64,000 nt of DNA from Mytilus californianus (Eukaryota; Mollusca; Bivalvia; Mytilida; Mytilidae), in contig NW_026262712.1 of assembly GCF_021869535.1 (NCBI RefSeq), positions 64,846,100 through 64,910,099 of the forward strand, given 5' to 3'. Made by a program: the position numbers and the translations under genes. Positions within the stretch are counted from its first letter, which is position 1. Each line of letters starts with the position of its first letter. Shown piece by piece: positions 1 through 11,804 of the stretch. Below the pieces are notes generated by a model. The model worked only from the letters and a program-made list of their open reading frames with translations, ran no database searches and was not told where the DNA came from.

Positions 1-2215
1 GTACATACGAAGTTATTGTGACTTAATGGTACAGACGTTTTTGTGACTTTATGGTACAGACGAAGTTGTTATGGGTTTATGGTACAGACGATCTTGTTTT
101 GGTTTTACGGTACAGTCAAAGTTGTTGTGACTTTATGGTACAGACGACATTGTTGCGAATTTAAGGTAAGACGAAGTTGTTGTGACAGTATGGTACAGAC
201 AAAGTTATTTTTACTTTACGGTAAAGTCAAAAGTTGTAATGATTTTATGGTACAGACGGAAGTTGTTGAGACTTTATGGTACAGACGAACTTGTTTTGGC
301 CTTACGGCACAGTCGAAGATGTTGTAACTTTATGGTACAAACGAAGGTGTGTTTTGGATTTATAATACAGACGAAGTTGTTGTGATTTTTGGGTTCAGGC
401 GAAGTTGTTGTGGTTTAATGGTACAGACGCAGTTGTTGTGAATTAATGGTACAGACGAAGTTGTTTTGGCTTAATGGTAAAGACGGAGTTGTTGTGGCTT
501 TAAGGTACATAGGAAGTTATTATGGCTTTATGGTACAGACGAAGTTGATGCAATTTTATGGTACAGACGAAATTGTTTTAGCTTTAAGGTACAGACGGAC
601 TTGTTGTGACTTTATGGTACAAACATAGTTGTTATGGCTTTATGATACAGACGAAGTTGTTTTTGCTTTACGGTACAGTAGAAGTTGTAGCGAATTAATG
701 GTACAGACAAAATTGTTTCGACTTAACGGAACAGTCGAAGTTGTTGTGACTTTATGGTACAGACGAAGTTGTAGCTTTACCTTACAGACAAAATTATTTG
801 TTGTTTATAAGTTGTTGTGGCTTTACTTTAAAGACTAAATTGTATTGGCTTAATGGCACAGACGGATTTATTGTGACTTTAGGGTACATACGAAGTTGTT
901 ATGGCTTTATGGTACATACGAAGTTGTTTTTACTTTACGGTACAGTCGAAGTTGTTGTGATTTTATGGAACAACCGGAAGTTGTTGCGATTTTATGGCCC
1001 AGACGAATATGTTTCGGCCTTACAGTACAGTCGAAGTTGTTGTGACTTTTTGGTGCAGACGAAGTTGCTGTAGCTTTACGATACAGACAAAGTTGAATTG
1101 GCTTTATGGTACAGACAAAGCTGTAATGGCTTTCTGGTATACACAAAATTGTAACGGCTTTCTGGTACAGACGAAGTTGTTTTAGCTTTACGGTACAGAC
1201 AAAGTTGTTTTGATTTATGTTTCAGATGGAGCTATTGCGACTTTAAGGTACAGATGGAATTGTGTTGGATTTATGGTTCAGTCGAAGGTGTGTTTAAGTT
1301 TTTAAGATACAGACGAAGTTGTTTTGGCTTGATGGTACAGATAAAGTTGTTGTGATTTTACGGTACAGACGAAGTTTTTTTGCTTTTATGGTAAACACGG
1401 AGTGGTTGTGGCTTTAAGGTAAAGAGGAAGTTGTTTTGTCTTTAAGGTACAGACGGACTTATTGTGATTTTATGGTACAGACGAAGTTGTTATGGCTTTA
1501 TGATACAGACGAAGTTGTTTTGGCTTTACGTAACAGTCGAAGTTGTAGCACATTTATGGTACAGACAAAATTGTTTCGGCTTTACGGTACAGTCGAAGTT
1601 GTTTTGACTTTATGGTACAGACGAAGTTGTAGCTTTACCTAACAGACAAAAATATGTTGGCTTTATGGTACATACGAAGTTGTTTTGGTTTAATGGTACA
1701 ATAGAAAATGTTGTGACGTAATGGTTCAGATGAAATTGTTGTGGTTTACGGTACAAATGAAATTGTGGTGACTTCATTGTTCAGATGAAGTTGTTTTGGT
1801 TTTACGTTACAGACGGAGTTACTGAAACTGTATGGTACAGACAAAATTGTTGCAACAGGTACAGGCAGAGTTGTTGTGGCTTTATGTTAGAGTCAAAGTT
1901 GTTGTGACTTTATGGTACAGATAAATTGTTATTACTTGACGGCCAAGTTGAAAATTTTATGATTTTATGGTACATACGGAAAAACGAGACTTTATGATAC
2001 AGACGAACTTAATTTGGCTTTACGGTTAAGTCGAAGTTGTTGTAACTTTATGGTACAGAGGAATTGTCGTGTCTTTACGATAAAACCAAGTTGTTTTGGG
2101 TTCATGGTACAGACGAAGTTGTTTTCCCTTTATGATACAAACAAAATTGTATGGCTTTCTTGTACAGACGAAGTTGTTTTGGCTTAACGGTATAGTCCAA
2201 GTTGTTTTGCGTTTA
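1..2215. repeat. 28-bp satellite array
   Basis: About 79 diverged copies of a 28-bp unit close to GTACAGACGAAGTTGTTGTG plus GACTTTATG. The array runs off the left edge of the window. Two flavours alternate: TATGGTACAGACGAAG and TACGGTACAGTCGAAG. Blocks at about 586-783 and 1444-1638 match in the order of their variant units, which gives a higher-order offset of about 858 bp. The short open frames here (VQTKL/YGTD/WYRR motifs recurring every 28 residues) are products of the satellite and are not genes. Confidence 0.93.
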
Positions 2216-3770
2216 CTAAACATTTAAAATATTATCACATTTTATAGCTGATGTTTATCATTTAAAAGAAAGCTGTATCACGGCACAACATTTTCTTAAA
2301 AAGAATTAAAAACAAACTTTAATGCCGTCATAATTATAATTTAAAAAACACCACCCCTTGCACGTGAAAAGTGGTGTATATTTTAACTGAGAATCTAATA
2401 AAGTAAAAACAGCGAATTTCATACCGTTCAGTTGTGTGTTGTTGGGTTGCTGTTTTTATTCATGCATACCTTGCATCTTCTTTTATTCATATTTATGTTT
2501 CGTGTGTCAAAAAATTGTTACCTATTTACTAAACATTGAAAATGTTATCGCATTTTATAGCCGATGTTTATCATTTAAAAAAGCTACATCACGGCACCCC
2601 CGTTTTCTTAAAAAGAATGAAAAATCCAAAACAGTGCAAAAGGATAAAGTAAAACACAAAAAAATCGTTTTCCAGACATAATACGTAACAAAACAAGCTA
2701 CTTCTTTCACATGTTAGCATACGATGTAAAGGGTTTGAAAACCTTATATGGTACACAATTTGAAAAATTTCCTCAGAGAAGGTATTGGTAAAAATCTGGA
2801 TCGTTATATATGTATTATATACGTTTGAGGGTTTTTGGCATTTTTCGTCTTTTTTGAAGTTGTGATCTGTACAGATTAAAATTAAATATACCCAAAAAAA
2901 TTTAAACAACAACCTAATCATAAATTGAGTCTTTATCATAGTTTTTTCCTGATAACATACACAAATTTTGCAAAACTTTGAAATATTTCCGTATTACTAT
3001 ACCTTTTTCATGAAACAATCTTTACATATAAGTTTGAATTGCAAGATCTGTAATCTAACCACAGTCTAGTAATTACAGTCTAGCTCTGTTGGGAACTTAG
3101 CCCTCGTTGGGACTGAGTGAAACCCGTACGTTGCGGCGACGGGATGAATTCTCAGATGAGACTAATCCATTTTTCTCTCCTGTTAAAGTTATAAGATAAA
3201 AGGGGGATGGTTGAGATATGAAAAAAAAACTTTAATTTAACCTCGTTACATTTTCTTTAACGTATGTGTGTTCCACATCAGGAACATTGTCGTTAGTGGT
3301 CGTATGTGATATCGTAATGCCCCACCCCCTTATTTATAGAATTGAGTGTTAATAGCAGATCTTTGATTGTTTCTGTTGTGTTTGTATATCTCCTTCATGG
3401 AATCGAGACAATTAAGAGCGAGAACTATTGCATGGTCACCTGTTTATTTGTCGAAGACTATATGTCTGCATCAAGATGTTTATTTTTGTTATTTCTGTCG
3501 TTGGGCTGTTCCATTGACGTATAACCGACATCTGATTCTCCTTCTATTATATATACACACTTCACTATCCGTGTACACTGCTGGCTGATAAAAATAATAT
3601 ACAAATCTGATAGCACTTATTAGACATATTGATAGGACACCTGCCTATTGTTTAAGACTAAACGTCTCCCTCTAGATGTCTTTAGGTTATTTCTGTAGTT
3701 GGCTTGCTGTCTCATTGACGTAGACCTCATATCTCCTTTTATTCACGTAGCACTTAATTTTCCGTGTGCA
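2215..3770. repeat. Duplicated repeat block, copy A
   Basis: Noncoding repeat also present as copy B at 5281-7185 with near-identical sequence. It contains an internal partial duplication: the stretch from TTTACTAAACATT through TTTTCTTAAAAAGAAT occurs at about 2211-2312 and again at about 2524-2620. A conserved segment at 3062-3180 (ACAGTCTAGTAATTACAG, repeated CTCGTT) is shared by both copies. The open frames here recur in both copies without a coding signature. Confidence 0.85.
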
Positions 3771-5280
3771 CTGATGACTGATTTTTTTTTATCATATAAA
3801 ACTGTTAGCACTGCCAATTTGTCTTTGTTTCAAATATAGCGGATTAATTTGTCGTTTTCTGCTTAACGTTCAGTGGCAAACATTTCACGCATATTAACGC
3901 CATTGAGTCAGAAAATCACACCGTAAAGATTTTGGTCATGTGTCTAGTCTACTTAAACACTTGCTTTCTTTTGTTTTTTTCTGAGTGAAGAAAGAAATAA
4001 TTTACAGAAACGCAGACACGCACTTGCTTCAAATGTGTTTTCTTGAATAAAACCACTAATTCATAGCCCCCATTGTTTTCTATGTTAAATTGTGCACTTT
4101 TAAGCATTGATAACTATTTTGTTTTAAGTTCGAAAAAAGTGGCAGTCATTTCATAGCAAAACTAAACCTTATCCGGACGAATTGAGTTTGCAGAAAAATT
4201 CAATGTATCTGTAATTGCATATCAGAGCTCACTGGTTCCCGAATATGGGTGGTAAAAAAACAGGTACTTCTGATCTGAGCAACAGGGCAAATATGTCCCT
4301 TTCATATTTTTATATTTTTATTTAATTATTCATAACAAACGCTCATCAAGGGTTCTACAGTGATCCCAAGACTTGGAGCTTTCATTTGATACCAAAATTA
4401 CCCATTTGGTTTTACTTTTTGACAAAGTTACAGTTATGCTTAGGAACTATTTTGTTTAAAATATGTACTACTTTCTTAATGTTCTTTGTGACCGTGCCCG
4501 ATTTAGTGGTTCTATACCTTTTGGGTGTCAAGCGAAAAAAAAAAGAATTAACACACAGACTATTAATTTTTGGAAATTAGCGCAGACGTATACGTTCACG
4601 CTCTTTGAAGTCTTGCTAATTTTCTGGAAGAAAAAAAAAATAAGCGAAAACTAGAAGAGGAAAATGAAAAAAAAACAAAACAAATCTCCTTCATTCGTGA
4701 TTATATGTTTTTATATCAACAATGTTCAGACTCTTTTTAAAATGGTTCTGTGACTTTAAAAAGAGCCGTTTTTAATGTGCAATTATCTTTGTTCTGTAAT
4801 ATTCTGTCTGGGTATAATCACTTTAACTGCTCCTTCGGCAATGGTAATATTGGATTCTTCCTCTTACACTGCAACGGAGACCGATTTCTCATATCATCTC
4901 ACTCCTTTTTCATTAGACGATTAATTGAATTGACTTCCTCTCTGCTTGGGCAGCTAATTGTCTTGTTTCTCCACAGTTCCGTTACATCTGGTACCATACT
5001 GACGTCAACTTCCACTAACGACTTGTTTTTTCCCGTTATGAAATGGTTATGGTAGTGTAACTCTGACATCGACTAAAATCAGACTTTAGTCTTTTTAATC
5101 GTTTACGAAGAAATTATGCTATACTTCGTCTGTTGCCGATACCATACTGTGATATAAAATGTAACTATATCTACTCGGATTGACAGCATTGCACAACACT
5201 GTAACTCGCCTATTAAACGTAGGTCTGCGTTAAAGAAACTCCCGCGCTAAAATTCTAAGTTTTTTTTGCTAATACACTTC
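3770..5280. other. Intergenic stretch, no gene recognised
   Basis: AT-rich sequence between repeat copies A and B. It holds a short fragment of a dispersed repeat near 3866-3910 (CTTAACGTTCAGTGGCAA, also seen near 16750 and, reversed, near 20990). A 56-codon minus-strand frame lies between about 5074 and 4904. I recognise no domain in it and treat it as unproven. Confidence 0.5.
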
Positions 5281-7185
5281 ACTTTAATGCCGTCATAATT
5301 TAAAAAACACCACCCCTTGCACGTGAAAAGTGGTGTATATTTTAACTGAGAATCTAATAAAGTGAAAACAGCGAATGCCATACCGTTCAGTTGTGTGTTG
5401 TTGGGTTGCTGTTTTTATTAATGTATACCTTGCATCTTCTTTTATTCATATTTATGTTTCATGTGTCAAAAAATTGTTACCTATTTACTAAACATTGAAA
5501 ATATTATCGCATTTTATAGCCGATGTTTATCATTTAAAAAACCTACATCACGGCACCTCCGTTTTCTTAAAAAGAATGAAAAAACCAAAACACTGCAAAA
5601 CGAAAAAGTAAAACACAAAAAAATCGTTTTCCAGACATAATACGTAACAAAACAAGCTACTCCTTTCACAGGTAAGCATACGATGTAAAGGGTTTGAAAA
5701 CCTTATATATATATAGTACACAATTTGCAAAATTTCCTCAGAGAAGGTATTGGTAAAAATCTGGATCGTTATATACGTTTGTAGGGTTTTTGGCATTTTT
5801 CATCTTTTTTGAAGTTGTGATCTAAACATATTAAATATACCCCAAAAAATTTAAACAACAACCTAATCATAAATTGAGTCTTTATCATAGTTTTTTCCTG
5901 ATAACAAACACAAATTTTGCAAAACTTTGAAATATTTCCGTATTACTATACCTTTTTCATGAAACAATCTTTTTATTATTCTTCCCTTAGTTTATTTATT
6001 TTGTATTTACATTGTGTCATAGGTCAAATTTATTTGTTCAGTGTATGTTCAATGGTGTTAATATGTCCTTTGATTTAGTTAAGCTATTTCAGTTGATATT
6101 TTATAGTGTGTCTTTCTATGTTGTGATGTTACACTATTGTTTCAGAAAAAGGGCGAAGGTTTGGTACCATTAAAACGTTTAAACCCGCTGCATTTGTTTG
6201 CACCTGTCCTAAGTCAGGAATCTGATGTTCAGTAGTTGTCGTTTGTTGATGTGGTTCATAAGTGTTTCTCGTTTCTCGTTTTTTATATAGATTAGACCGT
6301 TGGTTTTCCCGTTTGAAGGGTTTTACACTAGTAATTTTTTGGGGCCCTTTATAGCTTACTGTTTGGTGTGAGTCAAGGCTCCGTGTTGAAGACCGTACTG
6401 TGACCTATAATGGATTACTTTTATAAATTTTTACTTGGATGGAGAGTTGTCTCATTGGCACTCATACCACATCTTCTTATATCTATTTACATATAAGTTT
6501 GCATTGCAACATCTGTTATCTAACCACAGTCTAGTAATTACAGTCTAGCTCTGTTGGGAACTTAGTCCTCGTTAGGAATGAGTGAAATCCGTACGTTGCG
6601 GCGACGGGATCAATTCTCAGATAAAACTAATCCATTTTTCTCTCCTGTTAAAGTTATAAGATAAAAGGGGGATGGTTGAAATATGAAAAAAAAACTTTAA
6701 TTTAACCTCGTTACATTTTCTTTAACGTATGTGTGTTCCACATCAGGAACATTGTCGTTAGTGGTCGTATGTGATATCGTAATGCCCCACCCCTTTATTT
6801 ATAGAATTGAGTGTTAATAGCAGATCTTTGATTGTTTCTGTTGAGTTTGTATATCTCCTTCATGGAATCGAGACAATTAAGAGAGAGACATATTGCATGG
6901 TCACCTGTTCATTTGTCGAAGACTATATGTCTGCATCAAGATGTTTATTTTTGTTATTTCTGTCGTTGGGCTGTTCCATTGACGTATAACCAACATCTGA
7001 TTCTCCTTCTATTATATATATACACTTCACTATCCGTGTACACTGCTGGCTGATAAAAATAATATACAAATCTGATAGCACTTATAAGACATATTGATAG
7101 GACACCTGTCTATTGTTGAAGAATAAACGTCTCCCTCTAGATGTCTTTCGGTTATTTCTGTAGTTGGCTTGCTGTCTCATTGACG
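5281..7185. repeat. Duplicated repeat block, copy B
   Basis: Same order of sequence as copy A (2310-3720), interrupted by a 512-bp insertion at 5974-6485. It ends abruptly at CTCATTGACG (about 7186), where it joins a third, partial copy. Confidence 0.88.
5974..6485 (+). mobile_element. Dispersed repeat family A, long copy with empty site
   Basis: Copy A reads CAATCTTTACATATAAG without a break at 3017-3033. Copy B reads CAATCTTT, then 512 bp, then TTTACATATAAG, so the borders are direct and the target duplication is about 3 bp (TTT). The right half contains TAGATTAGACCGTTGG ... TTGTCTCATTGGCACTCAT ... CTTATATCTA. These sequences recur in five other family A copies. There is no coding capacity. 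Copies differ at the left end and share the right end, which suggests a 5'-truncated, SINE- or LINE-tail-like retroelement. Confidence 0.85.
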
Positions 7186-7570
7186 TTTTCTTAAAAAGAA
7201 TGAAAAAACCAAAACACTGCAAAAAGAAAAAGTAACACACAAAAAAATCGTTTTCCAGACATAATACGTAACAAAACAATGTACTCCTTTCACAACATAG
7301 CATATGATGTAAAGGGTTTGAAAACATTATATAGTACACAATTTGCAAAATTTCCTCAGAGATTGGTAAAAATCTGGATCGTTGCATACGTATTATATAC
7401 GTTTGTAGGGTTTTTGGCATTTTCTCGTGTTTTTTTAAGTTGCACAGAATAAATGTAAATAGTCCCCCAAAAAATTAAACAACGACTCAATCATAAATTT
7501 AGTCTTTATCATAGTTTTTTTTTCCTGATAACAAACACAAATTTTGCAAAACTTTGAAATATTAAAATAT
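7186..7570. repeat. Duplicated repeat block, partial copy C
   Basis: Matches copy A 2600-2995 and copy B 5560-5935, starting at GTTTTCTTAAAAAGAATG. It is joined directly to the end of copy B at a short shared CG, so B and C form a tandem arrangement with a microhomology junction. Confidence 0.8.
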
Positions 7571-8258
7571 GCCAAAATTGTTATCGAAAATGAGTGAACG
7601 AAAAATAAAATACAATACAAGTAAGAAATACACCTCAAACTTTAACGTTTTTGGTAGCAGGAAACTTTTATTGTTTGTTATTCAAACACAACTTCTTTGT
7701 TGTTATGACTCATTAGAAAGGTATTTCACTTGACCCATATACTCCATTTCTTGGTACAGTGAATTTTTAATATTAATAAATCAACATGTAGTCTAAATAT
7801 GTCAAAATAATTAAATCTGAAGCTAGATGATGTATCAAATATTTTTTGAAATTTAGACTAAACAGTCAACTCAAAGGTTTACCTCTTCTCTTTTCGATGA
7901 GATGATTGCCTATTTTTAGAATTGTTTCCCAAAAAAACTGTTGATGCAAATAAATGATCAATCTTTTATCTTTCTGTAGAATTATTTTCGGCGGAATTGA
8001 CATGTATTTGCACCAATCAAAATCGACTTTTTTGTGAAGATTGTCTTAAAATTAAAAGTTTACAAATATCTCGAAGCTCCATACTATATTTTAAGTATGA
8101 ACACGTATATATCAGATACAAAAAATCCTTAATTATGCACTTACATTAAATTTTTAAGGCCCATAGAAACAGATGTAAACAATTCAAATATTCAAACAAA
8201 CTTGGCAATTTTTACTTTCTCTACATTGTAATAAAGAGTTCCATTTCTTTTATTTAAT
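7571..8258. other. Intergenic stretch, nothing recognised
   Basis: AT-rich unique-looking sequence. I see no long open frame, splice-bounded exon or repeat that I can name. Confidence 0.5.
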
Positions 8259-8945
8259 TGTCCCCGCGCAACGCGTTGCGGGGGACATAGAAATAGCGGG
8301 CGTCCGTCCGTCCGTCCGGTCTTGTTAGCGCTCTCACGTGTACAATTCTTGTCAGATCTTTATGAAACTTATATCATAGGTTTATATCAGCAATGGCTTG
8401 GACGAGTTCGAAAAACAGTGCCTATCAATTATTTATAAAAGAACTATGTCCCTTAGAAGCATGATTAGTTATATGGAAAATTGCATCGTTAGCACTCTCA
8501 TGTGTACAATTCTTGCCAGAATTTTATGAAACTTATATCATATGTTTATATCAGCAACGGCTTGGACGAGTTCGAAAAACAGTGCCGATCAATTATTTTT
8601 AAAAGAGTTATGACCCTTCGAAACATTAATTATACGGAAAATTGCATTGTTAGCGCTCTTATGTGTACAATTCTTGCCAGAATTTTATGAAATTTATATC
8701 ATATGTTTATATCAGCAATGTCTTTGACACGTTTGAAAATAAGTGCTGGTCAAATATTCTTTTTAACGAGTTATGCCCCTTGGAAATAATAATTATAACA
8801 GAAATCGCATTCTATTTGCTCTGAAGCCTTCATTTCTCTATAACAGTTTTAAAGTTAAAAAAGCGGGTTTTTTTAGTTATTGCCCTTGTACCTTGGATAG
8901 ATAAAATATGCCGTGCAACGCGGGGGACATCGGAACTCTGTTCTT
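8259..8945 (+). mobile_element. Hairpin-headed element H1, ~162-bp core repeats
   Basis: Starts with a near-perfect hairpin at 8259-8287 (TGTCCCC ... GGGGACA), followed by GCGTCCGTCCGTCCGTCC. Three core repeats begin at about 8326, 8489 and 8650 (GTTAGCGCTCTC / GTGTACAATTCTTG), spaced 161-163 bp. Near the right end GCAACGCGGGGGACA is the inverted counterpart of the head. This architecture matches the bivalve 'pearl'/Helentron-associated class of non-autonomous elements, as known from oysters. Family assignment is inference. Confidence 0.75.
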
Positions 8946-9044
8946 TTATTTCGACTGGATATATCAGTCTGATTATATCTATTATGTTTATTGACGAAAT
9001 AGCAACTTTATAAAATATGGTGTGAAAATAATGATATAATTTTA

Positions 9045-9784
9045 AATATTAAAAAATCCAAATCTATGTTGGTTGGATCACATAGGAAGCTTCAAAGCAT
9101 ACAAGAAACATTGAAGATAGAATACAGTGGAATTCTTTTACAAAATGTAAACAGTGAAAAATTATTTGGCATTTTAATCGATGATTGTCTTTCATGGAAT
9201 CAACAAATAAACAAAGTATGTACTGTGTAATTTCAACTAGACTAGGTTTACTAAATCGATTGAAGCATTATATTCCACAAAAAGGTTTATGTTAATTTTA
9301 TAATGGATATGTACTTCCTCTCTTTGATAATTGCTGTACAATATGGACAGAAACGAGTAATTCAAATATGGAAAAAATGTTAAAATTTTTACAAAAAAAG
9401 GGCAGCCAAAATTTTTACAAAAAAAGGGCAGCCAGAATCATTCTTAACAAAGCATATGATACACCGTCAAAAACTTTATTCAAACAATTAGGATGGTTAA
9501 CTTTTCAAAAAAGAATCCTATATCACAAAGGAGTATTAATGTATAAGTGTGTAAATAGTATTGCACCTGATTATCTGTGTCAATTATTTAACAATAACCA
9601 AAATGCCAATGCAAGATATTCTTTGCGTTCATCAGACAATAATTGTCTTTTCATACCACGTCAGAGAACAAATTTTATGAAAAAGACATTTCAATATTCA
9701 GGTACTGTTCTTTGGAACAGTATTCCTGTAGAAATAAAAAAGATAGAACAGTTCAAACAAAGGTATCATAATTCTTGTTTCTAG
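9045..9784 (+). pseudogene. 5'-truncated non-LTR retrotransposon, RT C-terminal remnant
   Basis: Reads as the end of a LINE reverse-transcriptase polyprotein. The first frame (9045-9230) gives ...LFGILIDDCLSWNQQINKVC then a stop. The next frame gives NGYVLPLFDNCCTIW. The final frame (9368-9784) gives the typical tail LGWLTFQKRILYHKG ... VLWNSIPVEIKK and ends at TAG. At least two frameshifts and internal stops make it inactive. A 26-bp tandem duplication (AAAATTTTTACAAAAAAAGG plus GCAGCC, twice) sits at about 9382-9433 and changes the local frame. The LGWL...R...K...YK and LWNSIP motifs are typical of CR1/Jockey-type elements. The clade is not certain. Confidence 0.8.
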
Positions 9785-9984
9785 AACAAAAAGGCTAATT
9801 ATCAGATTCATAAACAAACATGTAAAACCAACCAAATAATAATAATCACAGAAATTTATCTATATTTAAAAAAAAACCATATATTTGTCTTGTACATCAT
9901 TAAGACAATATGTTCATGAAACGAATCTGTATGTTTTTCACCATTTGTTTTGCAAAAAAAGCTGTATGTATGTGTATGTAATAT

Positions 9985-11520
9985 TGGTGTACTAATTTTT
10001 GCACCTTTTGTTTGCGGTATACCATCTTTTCCGCAAGTTTATTGTTTTCTGTTTGGTATTAAATTTATAATTAAGATCCATTTGTTACATCTGGTGATCC
10101 GTTTATTTGGCGGTTGTTTGTGCTGTATTTAGACCCCTCTACCAAGAAATTTGTTTTGCATGCACACGTATAAAAATTGCGGTTTTTATCCAACGCAATC
10201 ATATGTTTGAATAGATATAAGAAGATGTGGTATGAGTGCCAATGAGACAACTCTCCATCCAAGTCAAAATGTATAAAAGTAAACCATTATAGGTCAAAGT
10301 ACGGTCTTCAACACGGAGCCTTGGCTCACACCGAACAGCAAGCTAAAAAGGGCACCAAAAATTACTACTGTAAAACCATTCAAACGGAAAAACCAACGGT
10401 CTAATCTATATAAACGTTGTTTTCAATTTAGACTTGTTTATATTTTTTCGTTTGGGCTTGTATTATATTTGCCTTCGGGTTTATATGATCCGTTCATCCT
10501 ATTTCGACTCTTCAAAATTCAAGAGTCTATCCAAAATTGAGGTAAATTATATGGCCTTCCAAATACCGTTTCGATTCCTTACATCACTAAAGAGACATTA
10601 ATTGTCGAAATCCGGATATGGTGTACTAATTTTTGCACCTTTCGTTTGCGTTATACCATCTTTTCCGCCAGCTTATTGTATTCTGTTTGGTATTAAATTA
10701 ATAATTAAGATCCATTTGTTACATCTGGTGATCCGTTTATTTGGCAATCGCCAATGGCAGTCAGCAGGGTTTAATAACATCCGTTGTTCGACCTGCTAGT
10801 TAAATGCGTTTTGTTAAAATATACTTTTTCACTTTTTTGGTCTTTTGGAAAATGTTGTTTGTGCTGTATTTAGACCCCTCTACCAAGAAATTTGTTTTGC
10901 ATGCACACGTATAAAAATTGCGGTTTTTATCCAACACAATCATAGGTTTGAACGTTGTTTTCAATTTAGACTTGTTTATATCTTTTTTTTTGGGCTTGTA
11001 TTATATTTGCCTTCAGGTTTATATGATCCGTTCATCCTATTTCGACTCTTCAAAATTCAAGAGTCTATCCAAAATTGAGGTAAATTATATGGCCTTCCAA
11101 ATACCGTTTCGATTCCTTACATCACTGAAGAGACATTAATTGTCGAAATCCGCATATGGTGTACTAATTTTTGCACCTTTTGTTTGCGGTATACCATCTT
11201 TTCCGCAAGTTTATTGTTTTCTGTTTGGCATTAAATTAGAAATTAAGATCCATTTTGTTACATCTGGTGATCCGTTTATTTGGCAATCGCCATGGCAGTC
11301 AGCCGGGTTTAAGAACATCCGTTGTTCGACCTGCTAGTCAAGTGCGTTTTCTTAAAATATACTTTTTCAATTTTTTTATCTTTTGGAAAATGTTGTTTGT
11401 GCTGTATTTAGACCCCTCTACCAAGAAATATGTTTTGCATGCACACGTATAAAAATTGCGGTTTTTATCCAACGCAATCATAGGTTTGAACGTTGTTTTC
11501 AATTTAGACTTGTTTATATA
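9985..11520. repeat. 538-bp tandem repeat, three copies
   Basis: Copies begin with GTGTACTAATTTTTGCACC at about 9987, 10621 and 11159. Spacing between copies 2 and 3 is 538 bp. Copy 1 is longer by a 201-bp insertion (10212-10412) and lacks about 105 bp present in the others between TTTATTTGGC and GTTGTTTGTGCTG. Copy 3 stops near 11520. The short open frames with IFAPFVCGIPSFP are simply this repeat translated. Confidence 0.88.
10212..10412 (-). mobile_element. Dispersed repeat family A, short copy with empty site
   Basis: Reverse orientation of the element at 5974-6485 (right part only, 201 bp). Copies 2 and 3 of the 538-bp repeat read GTTTGAACGTTG across the site, while copy 1 reads GTTTGAA, insert, AACGTTG. 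The borders are therefore exact, with at most a 2-bp duplication (AA). Confidence 0.85.
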
Positions 11521-11640
11521 TTATATTATTATATTTTGAGTTATTCAGAGGGCATTAGGGGAGATAAGTATTGTACTAATTGATTTTACCCTCTTTAAAT
11601 AAAGTTTTTATTATTATTATTATTATATTATTGAAATAAT
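11521..11640 (+). repeat. Retroelement 3' tail with (ATT)n
   Basis: TTTACCCTCTTTAAATAAAG followed by an (ATT)n run at about 11607-11634. This is the look of a non-LTR retroelement 3' end. No coding part is attached. Confidence 0.55.
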
Positions 11641-11804
11641 GCACAATTATACCCCATTGGGGTTGATGGCATACATGATACATCACAAAAATAATAAAAA
11701 GATAAGAAGTTACCTGTAAGATGTGTGTTTTATATGCGTGCTGTGTATGTCTATAAATCAATATACATGTGAGTTTACATCGTATAATATTTACTAAATA
11801 AAGA

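Noticed and set aside
43-1185. Open frames of 60-94 codons at the left edge
   Set aside because: They are translations of the 28-bp satellite; the same VQTKL/YGTD/WYRR words appear in rotation because 28 is not a multiple of 3.
3342-3588. Overlapping 60- and 73-codon frames, also at 6807-7053
   Set aside because: They are conserved only because the whole noncoding block is duplicated. The two frames overlap out of register and neither has splice context.
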